Origin: Magnetococcales bacterium
Lineage (GTDB): Bacteria; Pseudomonadota; Magnetococcia; Magnetococcales; Magnetaquicoccaceae
Length of the DNA stretch: 39,001 bases
Direction of reading: 5' to 3'
NCBI GenBank assembly: GCA_015228895.1
Contig: JADGCR010000002.1
Location: forward strand, 1-39,001
Positions 32,787 through 39,001 of the stretch are shown here, piece by piece (the first letter of the stretch is position 1; every line of letters begins with the position of its first letter). A program made the translations under genes and the position numbers. The notes below the pieces were generated by a model. That model ran no database searches. It was not told the DNA's origin and saw only the letters and a program-made list of their open reading frames with translations.

Positions 32787-33587
32787 ATGCTCATGACCTG
32801 GGACCTTTTGGCGCTGTTGTTCCTCCTCGGCCTGATCTGGGGCAGCTTCTTGAATGTCTGCATCCACCGCATCCCTCAGGAGGAGAACATCGTCTTTCCC
32901 CACTCCCACTGCACCTCCTGCAATCAGGACATTCCCTGGCATGACAACGTGCCGCTGCTCAGCTGGCTGTGGCTCAAGGGGCGCTGTCGTCACTGCTCCG
33001 CCCCCATCTCCCCCGTCTACCCCATCGTGGAGCTGCTCACGGCGTTGCTGACCCTGGCCACCCTGCACAAATTCGGCGTCACCCCAACCGGGATCGCCCT
33101 GCTGGTGCTGGGTTACGCCCTGGTGGTGCTGACCGCCATCGATCTGGAACACTACATCCTTCCGGATGTCATCACCCTGCCGGGCATTCTCGTCGGCCTG
33201 CTGCTGACCGTCGCCCCCTGGTTCGGACCCCCCTTGGCCACCTGGCAGAACGCCTTGCTGGGTGCGGGTGTGGGAGGCGGGGGGCTGTGGCTGTTCGGCT
33301 GGCTCTTCAAGAAATGCTCCGGCAAGGACGGGATGGGACTCGGCGATGTCAAGCTCACCGCCATGCTGGGGGCCTGGCTGGGCTGGCAGGCGCTCCCCTT
33401 CACCATCTTCGCCGCGGCCATCCTGGGGAGTGTGGTGGGCATCGCCTGGATCCTGGTCTCCGGTCGCGACCGCTCCCTGCCCATCCCCTTCGGACCCTAT
33501 CTGGCCCTCGGCGCCTGGGGATATCTCTACTTCGGTCCCCTGGTCTACGCCTGGTACTGGGGCCGGTTGACCCCTTTGTATCCATGA
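32787..33587 (+). CDS. pilD: Prepilin peptidase and N-methyltransferase PilD
   Basis: 266 residues, polytopic membrane protein. The N-terminal methyltransferase-type segment has a zinc-binding pair CTSC (C42, C45) and CRHC (C67, C70). The aspartyl peptidase residues are D119 in LTAIDLEHY and D187 in GMGLGDVKL, corresponding to the conserved AD and GxGD sites. It processes type IV prepilins. Start supported by AAGGA before the ATG at 32787. It lies 148 bp after pilR, so it may have its own promoter, and 7 bp before coaE. Confidence 0.95.
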   Translation: MLMTWDLLALLFLLGLIWGSFLNVCIHRIPQEENIVFPHSHCTSCNQDIPWHDNVPLLSWLWLKGRCRHCSAPISPVYPIVELLTALLTLATLHKFGVTPTGIALLVLGYALVVLTAIDLEHYILPDVITLPGILVGLLLTVAPWFGPPLATWQNALLGAGVGGGGLWLFGWLFKKCSGKDGMGLGDVKLTAMLGAWLGWQALPFTIFAAAILGSVVGIAWILVSGRDRSLPIPFGPYLALGAWGYLYFGPLVYAWYWGRLTPLYP

Positions 33588-33594
33588 CCTCCGC

Positions 33595-34269
33595 ATGATC
33601 TGCGTGGTGGGCGTCACCGGCTCCATGGGGTGTGGCAAATCCTCCGTCACCCGTCTGCTGGGGGAGATGGGGGCGTTGACCCTGGACGCGGACCAGTTGG
33701 CCAGGGAGATTCTGGCGCCCGGAACCCCCGGACTCCAGGCCGTCGTCTCCCGCTTCGGCGGCGCGCTCCTGACGGAGACCGACCCGCCCCGACTGAATCG
33801 CTCCCTGCTGGCCGAAACGGTCTTCGCCGACCCCGCGGCCCGTCGCGACCTGGAGGCCATCGTGCATCCGGGGGTCTATCGGAGCATGGGCGCCACCCTG
33901 GCCCGCTGGGAGCGGGACCAGCCCGCCGGCGCGCCCCTGATCGCGGCCCTGGAGATCCCTCTGCTGCTGGAAACCGGCGCCGGTTCCTTGTGCGACCTGA
34001 TCGTGGTCGTGGCCTGCAAGGAGCGGCAATGGGAACGTCTGCAAAGCCGGACCGGCATGTCCGCGTCCATCCAGGAAAAGGTCATGGAGCAACAGCTGCC
34101 GGAAGCGGAAAAATGCCGACTGGCCCATTGGGTGATCGACAACAGCCACGACTGGGCCAGCACGGTCTCGCAGGCCGAACGTCTGTGGCTCGACCTGCGA
34201 AGTCGCTGCCTGGATGGCCGTTCACCACGGGCCTGGCCCACCCGGTGGGATATTTTCTCCAGCCAATGA
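33595..34269 (+). CDS. coaE: Dephospho-CoA kinase
   Basis: 224-residue kinase of the last step of CoA synthesis. The P-loop is GSMGCGKS (9-16), followed by DADQLAREIL, typical of CoaE, and the later PEAEKCRLAHWVIDNS. The pilD-coaE arrangement is common in proteobacteria. It lies 7 bp after pilD, so the two are probably cotranscribed. Confidence 0.93.
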   Translation: MICVVGVTGSMGCGKSSVTRLLGEMGALTLDADQLAREILAPGTPGLQAVVSRFGGALLTETDPPRLNRSLLAETVFADPAARRDLEAIVHPGVYRSMGATLARWERDQPAGAPLIAALEIPLLLETGAGSLCDLIVVVACKERQWERLQSRTGMSASIQEKVMEQQLPEAEKCRLAHWVIDNSHDWASTVSQAERLWLDLRSRCLDGRSPRAWPTRWDIFSSQ

Positions 34270-34278
34270 ATTTTATGG

Positions 34279-34305
34279 TTGACTTTCCTCAACAAACCGT
34301 ATAGT
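34279..34305 (+). promoter_or_regulatory. Candidate promoter for rho
   Basis: TTGACT (34279-34284) and TATAGT (34300-34305) with a 15-base spacer, shorter than ideal. It would give a leader of about 225 bases. Confidence 0.45.
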
Positions 34306-34538
34306 TTGACACAAGCTGGCCTGCGATTACAGGCTGCAGATTCGTCAGATCGTCCGCTCATCAGATCGATCCGATCGACCAGACTCCCAAATAAAGTGAC
34401 TGCGTTATCGTAGCAACATCCGCGTAATTGCCATTATGCCGTAATCGTGAAGCCTCCATTGCCTTTGGTGACGCCTTCGCCATGTGGCGATACGTCTGCT
34501 ACGAACCTAACTAAAACCCAACGAAACTATCTGCCAGA
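34306..34538 (+). promoter_or_regulatory. Long leader of rho, possible autoregulatory region
   Basis: About 230 bases without a gene precede rho. The last part (AACCTAACTAAAACCCAACG and following) is C-rich and G-poor, the character of Rho-loading sites. Rho is known to attenuate its own gene in Escherichia coli, so the same control is plausible here. No structured riboswitch was recognised. Confidence 0.4.
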
Positions 34539-35975
34539 ATGCCTAAAAAACGTATCCTCTCACCGACCGCCCCTGTTTCCGCCTCCCTGGAGGCCGAACC
34601 CGTCTTGATCCCGGTTGACGACGAAGCCGCGCCGTCTTCGTCCAGCCGCAAGGATCCTCCTCCATCTGACCAGACGCCTGCCATGTCGACAAAAATCGAA
34701 AAAAGTGCCATCACCCATCTCAGCGATCTGAAAGCCCTGCCAGTGACCGTCTTGTCCGAAATGGCCTCCACGCTCAATGTGGAAGGGCTGATGGGGATGC
34801 GGAAGCAGGAGTTGATCTATGCCATTCTCAAGGCGGAAAGCGTCAACAACAACGCCCAGATCTACGCGGAAGGGGTGCTGGAGGTGTTGCAGGACGGCTT
34901 TGGCTTTCTCAGGGCGCCGGATACCAATTACCTGCCCGGCCCGGACGACATCTATGTCTCCCCCTCCCAGATCCGCCGTTTCGGACTCCGCACCGGGGAC
35001 GTGGTGGAGGGACAGATCCGCTCTCCCAAGGAGAGCGAACGGTATTTCGCCCTGTTGCGGGTGGAGAAGATCAACTACGAGGACCCCATCAAGGCCCGCA
35101 ACAAAATCAATTTCGACAACCTGACCCCTTTGTACCCGGACAAGCGTCTGGTGATGGAACTGCCCGACGGCTCCTCCAACAAGGATGCCGGCACCCGGGT
35201 CATCGATCTGTTGTGTCCCATCGGCAAGGGGCAGCGGGGCCTGATCGTGGCCCAGCCCCGCACCGGCAAGACCATGCTGATGCAGAGCATCGCCCACGCC
35301 ATCGCCGAGAACCACCCGGAAGTGATCCTGCAGGTGTTGTTGATCGACGAGCGGCCGGAAGAGGTGACGGACATGAAGCGTTCCGTCAGGGGGGAGGTGG
35401 TCTCTTCCACCTTCGACGAACCCGCCACCCGCCATGTGCAGGTCGCGGAGATGGTCATCGAGAAGGCCAAACGGCTGGTGGAACACAAACGGGACGTGGT
35501 GATCCTGCTGGACTCCATCACCCGTCTGGCCCGCGCCTACAACACGGTGGCCCCCTCCTCCGGCAAGGTGCTTTCCGGCGGTATCGACGCCAACGCCCTG
35601 CAACGTCCCAAACGGTTCTTCGGCGCGGCGCGCAATGTGGAGGAGGGCGGGTCGCTGACCATCATCGCCACCGCCCTGGTGGAGACCGGCTCGCGCATGG
35701 ACGAGGTGATTTTCGAAGAGTTCAAGGGCACGGGCAACATGGAGGTGAGTCTGGACCGCAAGCTGGTGGAACGGCGCATCTTCCCCGCCATCGACATCGC
35801 CAAGTCCTCCACCCGCAAGGAGGAACTGCTCATCGACAAGGATGATCTGAGCAAGCTGTGGGTCCTGCGGCGCATTCTGCTGCCCATGGGGCCTCAGGAT
35901 TCCATGTCGTTTCTCCTGGACAAAATCAAAGCCACCAAGAATAATGAAGAATTTTTCGCCAGCATGAACAATTGA
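34539..35975 (+). CDS. rho: Transcription termination factor Rho
   Basis: 478-residue hexameric RNA helicase. The RNA-binding domain carries the RNP1-like DGFGFLR (119-125); the ATPase core has Walker A QPRTGKT (239-245), followed by [12 protein letters not shown], and the [11 protein letters not shown] and SGGIDANAL blocks. The first 48 residues are Pro/Ser/Asp/Glu-rich and absent from short Rho proteins. An internal ATG at 34683 would give a 430-residue protein close to Escherichia coli Rho length. Neither start has a strong ribosome site, so the N-terminal extension is provisional. It lies 269 bp after coaE and 19 bp before rpmE. Confidence 0.95.
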   Translation: MPKKRILSPTAPVSASLEAEPVLIPVDDEAAPSSSSRKDPPPSDQTPAMSTKIEKSAITHLSDLKALPVTVLSEMASTLNVEGLMGMRKQELIYAILKAESVNNNAQIYAEGVLEVLQDGFGFLRAPDTNYLPGPDDIYVSPSQIRRFGLRTGDVVEGQIRSPKESERYFALLRVEKINYEDPIKARNKINFDNLTPLYPDKRLVMELPDGSSNKDAGTRVIDLLCPIGKGQRGLIVAQPRTGKTMLMQSIAHAIAENHPEVILQVLLIDERPEEVTDMKRSVRGEVVSSTFDEPATRHVQVAEMVIEKAKRLVEHKRDVVILLDSITRLARAYNTVAPSSGKVLSGGIDANALQRPKRFFGAARNVEEGGSLTIIATALVETGSRMDEVIFEEFKGTGNMEVSLDRKLVERRIFPAIDIAKSSTRKEELLIDKDDLSKLWVLRRILLPMGPQDSMSFLLDKIKATKNNEEFFASMNN

Positions 35976-35994
35976 CGAGCAAGGAACCACCACC

Positions 35995-36231
35995 ATGAAG
36001 AATGACATTCATCCCCAATACAAAGACGTCACCTACACCTGCATCGGTTGCGGCCATGTCATCCAGACCCGCTCCACCGGCGCGAATCTGACCTTGGGCG
36101 TCTGCTCCAACTGTCACCCTTTTTATACCGGCAAGCACAAACTGGTGGACACCGCCGGTCGGGTCGAGCGGTTCATGCAGAAGTACGGCAAGCAGGAATA
36201 CGCCTCCAAAGCCTCCAAAAGCGCGGGCTGA
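35995..36231 (+). CDS. rpmE: 50S ribosomal protein L31 (zinc-binding type)
   Basis: 78 residues with the zinc ribbon C16, C19, C37, C40 (CIGCG and [11 protein letters not shown]), the C+ form of L31. The core [15 protein letters not shown] and [13 protein letters not shown] blocks match the family. It follows rho by 19 bp with AAGGAAC before the ATG and is followed by a strong terminator. The rho-rpmE order is frequent in proteobacteria. Confidence 0.95.
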   Translation: MKNDIHPQYKDVTYTCIGCGHVIQTRSTGANLTLGVCSNCHPFYTGKHKLVDTAGRVERFMQKYGKQEYASKASKSAG

Positions 36232-36245
36232 TTTTTTTTCATCCA

Positions 36246-36276
36246 GGGGGGGAGCCAACTCCCCCCCTTTTTTTTT
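36246..36276 (+). terminator. Intrinsic terminator after rho-rpmE
   Basis: Stem GGGGGGGAG/CTCCCCCCC (36246-36254 with 36259-36267), loop CCAA, then nine T. Its T tract overlaps the last bases of the converging tkt gene. In the minus direction the hairpin lies just past the tkt stop. Confidence 0.88.
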
Positions 36277-38227
36277 AGCTCTCGCCCAGCAGCTTCAAGG
36301 CGCGGGCGGTGACCGCTTCCACGGAAAAGCCCAGCTCCCGCAAAACCCGCTCTCCGGGTGCGGAGGCGCCGAAACGATCGATGGCGACGACCTCCCCCCC
36401 ATCCCCGACCCAACGATGCCAACCCATGGATGAGCCGGCCTCGATGGCCAGGCGGGCCTTGACCCCGGAGGGCAGCACCTGTTCCCGATAGGCGGCGGAC
36501 TGCTGCCCGAACAACTCCCATGACGGCATGGAGACCACCTGCGCCCGATGCCCCCGCATCATCAGTTGCTCCCTGGCCGCCAACGCCAGATGCACTTCGC
36601 TGCCGGTGGCCAGCAACAGGATCTCCGGCACGTCGTCACCTCCCGCGACCACATAGGCCCCGCGGCCCACCCCCGCCAGATTGACCGGCAGGATCGGCAG
36701 GTTCTGACGGGACAGAATCAACGCGACCGGTCCGGACCCCGTCACCGCCAGACGCCAGCAGGCGACGGTCTCGTTGGCGTCCGCCGGACGCATCACCGTC
36801 AAACCGGGCAGGGCGCGCAGACCGGCCAGCTGCTCGATGGGCTGATGGGTCGGCCCATCCTCTCCCACCGCCACACTGTCGTGGGTCAGGATATAGATCA
36901 CCTTGGTGCCCATCAGGGCCGACAGGCGCATGGCACCCCGCATGTAATCCGAAAAGACCAGAAACGTGGCGCAATACGGCAACAGACCACCATGCAGCGC
37001 CATGCCGTTGACCGCCGCCGCCATGGCGTGCTCCCGCACCCCGAAATGGATGTTCCGCTCCCCACCATTTTGAATGTGGGTGTTGTTGGAAGGGGCCAGG
37101 TCCGCCGAACCACCCGTCAGGGCGGGCAGATCCCGCGCGATGGCGTTGATGGCCATGCCGGAAACCGCTCGGGTCGCCACCGGCTTTTCCGGGGGAAAGG
37201 TCAGCCCCATCAAGGACCGATCCCATCCCTCCGGCAACGCCCCCCGCAGACGGGCCCGCAACTCCCCGGCCTGCTCCAGCGCGTCCACGCGGGCTTCCCA
37301 CTGGCGCATCCTCTCCCGACCCGGCCCCACCTGATGGGCAAAGTGGTTCCGCGCCTCCGGCGGGACGTGAAACGTCTCCCCGGGCCAGTTGAAATGCGCC
37401 CGTGTGGCCTCCATGCGCGCCGGACCCAACGGGGAACCATGCACCGCCGACGTGTTGGCCAACGGCGTGCCGAAACCGATCCGGGTGCGCACCCGGATCA
37501 GGGTTGGCCGTTGCCTCTCGGCCAGGCCCGCCCCGATGGCCGCCCCGATGGCCTCCAGATCCTCCCCGTCCTCCACCCCGATGGTGTGCCACCCCAGGGC
37601 GCGGAAACGGGCCTCGACATTTTCCGTAAAGGTCAAATCCGTGCTCCCCTCGATGGAGATCCGGTTGTCGTCATACAGGACGATCAGTTTCCCCAGGCCC
37701 AGATGCCCCGCCAGGGAGGCGGCCTCCCCGGCCACCCCCTCCATCAGATCCCCGTCCGAGACGATGGCGAATACATGGTGGTCCACCACCGGCGTCCCTG
37801 CAGACGGATTGAACTCCGCGGCCAACCGCCTTTCGGCCATGGCCATGCCCACCCCCATGGCCAAACCCTGTCCCAAAGGCCCGGTGGAGGTCTCCACCCC
37901 CGGCGTCAGACCGTGTTCGGGATGACCCGGCGTGCGTGAATCCCATTGGCGGAACCGTTGCAACTCCTCCAGAGGGAGATCGTAACCCGACAGATGCAGC
38001 AGGGCGTACAGCAGCGCCGACCCATGACCCGCCGACAGAATGAATCGGTCCCGGTCCGGCCAGTGGGGGTTGGTCGGATCGTGTTTCAGGAACCGGCTCC
38101 ACAGGACATAAGCCATGGGGGCCGCTCCCAGTGGCATGCCGGGATGACCGGATTGGGCCTGTTCCACCATGTCCGCAGCCAGCATGCGCAGGGTGGTGAC
38201 ACACAGAGTATCCAGAGTTTGCTTCAT
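36275..38227 (-). CDS. tkt: Transketolase
   Basis: 650-residue TPP-dependent enzyme moving two-carbon units in the pentose phosphate or Calvin pathways. The TPP/Mg motif SDGDLMEG is at 157-164 with N188 in YDDNRIS, and conserved blocks include [15 protein letters not shown] (65-79), [14 protein letters not shown], the central [15 protein letters not shown] and the N-terminal [18 protein letters not shown]. The start at 38227 gives the usual MKQTLDTLC opening; the frame stays open upstream to 38302, but a weak GGAACGGA site fits the internal ATG. It converges with rpmE and is divergent from the TonB receptor. Confidence 0.95.
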   Translation of the reverse strand: MKQTLDTLCVTTLRMLAADMVEQAQSGHPGMPLGAAPMAYVLWSRFLKHDPTNPHWPDRDRFILSAGHGSALLYALLHLSGYDLPLEELQRFRQWDSRTPGHPEHGLTPGVETSTGPLGQGLAMGVGMAMAERRLAAEFNPSAGTPVVDHHVFAIVSDGDLMEGVAGEAASLAGHLGLGKLIVLYDDNRISIEGSTDLTFTENVEARFRALGWHTIGVEDGEDLEAIGAAIGAGLAERQRPTLIRVRTRIGFGTPLANTSAVHGSPLGPARMEATRAHFNWPGETFHVPPEARNHFAHQVGPGRERMRQWEARVDALEQAGELRARLRGALPEGWDRSLMGLTFPPEKPVATRAVSGMAINAIARDLPALTGGSADLAPSNNTHIQNGGERNIHFGVREHAMAAAVNGMALHGGLLPYCATFLVFSDYMRGAMRLSALMGTKVIYILTHDSVAVGEDGPTHQPIEQLAGLRALPGLTVMRPADANETVACWRLAVTGSGPVALILSRQNLPILPVNLAGVGRGAYVVAGGDDVPEILLLATGSEVHLALAAREQLMMRGHRAQVVSMPSWELFGQQSAAYREQVLPSGVKARLAIEAGSSMGWHRWVGDGGEVVAIDRFGASAPGERVLRELGFSVEAVTARALKLLGES

Positions 38228-38310
38228 GAGGGATCCGTTCCAATGTTTCGCAGGAGAGAGAATTTTCCAAAAGAGGTCCATTTTTTTGCGTGTTGACTGC
38301 ACCCAATCCT

Positions 38311-38333
38311 TGTAACATGAATGTCAGGTTACA
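38311..38333. promoter_or_regulatory. Inverted repeat TGTAAC-N11-GTTACA between tkt and TonB receptor
   Basis: Perfect 6-bp arms (38311-38316 and 38328-38333) in the divergent intergenic region. ACATGAA also occurs twice, 16 bp apart, over the same segment. It could be a regulator binding site. TTGACT at 38293 is a possible -35, but no convincing -10 was found. Confidence 0.35.
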
Positions 38334-38358
38334 TGAAACTGTGCGAGAGGCGCTCTCA

Positions 38359-39001
38359 ATGAAAAAAAAATGGTTTTTCGATCGATATTTTTTATTGGCG
38401 CTCCTGATGACCTCTCCCTGGAACGGCTGGTCGGCCAGTCACGAGGCGGAACAGCTGGCGCAGATGGAAAAATTGTTGAACATGGAGTTCAAGGAACTGG
38501 CGGAGGTGCGCTTGACCTCCGTGGCCCGCAAGGAGCAGAAACTGCTGGACACCACCGCCGCGGTCACGGTGATCGATCAGGAGGAGATCCGCCGTTCCGG
38601 CATGACCTCCATTCCCGAACTGTTGCGCCTGGTCCCCGGCCTGGAGGTGGCGCGCATCAACGCCCACAACTGGGCGATCACGTCACGGGGGTTCAACGCG
38701 CAATTTTCCAACAAGCTGCTGGTGCTCATGGATGGACGCACCCTCTACACCCCGTTGTTCGCCGGGGTGAACTGGAACCTTCAGGACGTGTTGCTGGAGG
38801 ACGTGGAGCGCATCGAGGTGATCCGGGGACCGGGGGGGACGGTGTGGGGCGCCAACGCCGTCAACGGGGTGATCAACATCATCACCAAATCCGCCACCCA
38901 AACCCAAGGGGGGGTGGTGACTCTTGCTCATGGCAGCCTGGATGGGACGGAGGCCAGCGTGCGCTATGGGGGGCGCATAGGAGAGAATCTGGCCTATCGG
39001 A
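38359..39001 (+). CDS. TonB-dependent outer membrane receptor, N-terminal part (runs off the window)
   Basis: The frame is open from ATG 38359 to the window end (214 complete codons). A signal peptide spans about residues 1-26 (LLALLMTSPWNGWSA). The plug domain follows from about 65 to 178, with VTVIDQEEIRRSGMTSIPEL, RLVPGLEVARI, VLMDGRTLYTP, and the signature DVERIEVIRGPGGTVWG leading into NAVNGVINIITK. The beta-barrel that would define the substrate has only begun. The start is set by the signal peptide; the codons AAA AAA AAA form an A9 run directly after the ATG. Neighbour tkt gives no hint of the ligand. Confidence 0.93.
   Translation, partial: MKKKWFFDRYFLLALLMTSPWNGWSASHEAEQLAQMEKLLNMEFKELAEVRLTSVARKEQKLLDTTAAVTVIDQEEIRRSGMTSIPELLRLVPGLEVARINAHNWAITSRGFNAQFSNKLLVLMDGRTLYTPLFAGVNWNLQDVLLEDVERIEVIRGPGGTVWGANAVNGVINIITKSATQTQGGVVTLAHGSLDGTEASVRYGGRIGENLAYR

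Overview
The window reads as chromosomal DNA of a GC-rich Gram-negative proteobacterium. Several traits lean towards the alphaproteobacteria or the related magnetotactic Magnetococcales: a DUF3576-type lipoprotein, a PhaR-controlled polyhydroxybutyrate (PHB) locus, and pyrR-pyrB-pyrC-pyrK and argD-argF-argG-argH gene orders. The taxonomic placement is inference; no rRNA or other phylogenetic marker was analysed and no magnetosome gene is present. No tRNA, rRNA, CRISPR array or prophage was seen.

Layout. (a) 1-830: the end of an IS21-family element (istB tail) sits inside the istA start of a second IS21-type element, which in turn interrupts an RTX-like gene whose 3' end remains. (b) 907-8357: a periplasmic cytochrome c, the arginine operon argD-argF-argG-argH, a TusA/DsrE sulfur-carrier pair, a membrane-anchored protein of unknown function, and a DUF3576 lipoprotein; all but the membrane protein are on the minus strand. 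(c) 8358-10953: gene-poor DNA around a porin, with palindromic repeat DNA, a possible group II intron remnant and a strong porin promoter. (d) 10954-14563: pyrimidine operon pyrR-pyrB-pyrC-pyrK with no pyrD next to it, followed by a 38-codon scrap of a P-loop ATPase gene. (e) 14817-18026: an EF-G paralogue, a small protein and an exported alpha/beta hydrolase. (f) 18134-23674, minus strand: a complete PHB locus read phaA, phaB, phaR, phasin, phaE, phaC (class III two-subunit synthase). The phasin promoter carries a TGC-rich dyad over its -10 box, a good candidate PhaR operator. (g) 23905-28454: a hybrid sensor kinase, an ABC-type ATPase with degenerate motifs and an M16 peptidase. (h) 28498-34269: type IV pilus genes pilC, pilS, pilR, pilD, then coaE. 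(i) 34539-39001: rho with a long leader, rpmE, transketolase on the opposite strand, and the start of a TonB-dependent receptor.

Most of the window is housekeeping metabolism. The places least explained by known families are the kinase / degenerate ATPase / M16 peptidase trio, the operator-like dyad at the phasin promoter, the nested IS elements at the left edge, and the leader hairpin before the 7255 gene. I did not find convincing evidence of a wholly new defence or mobile system.
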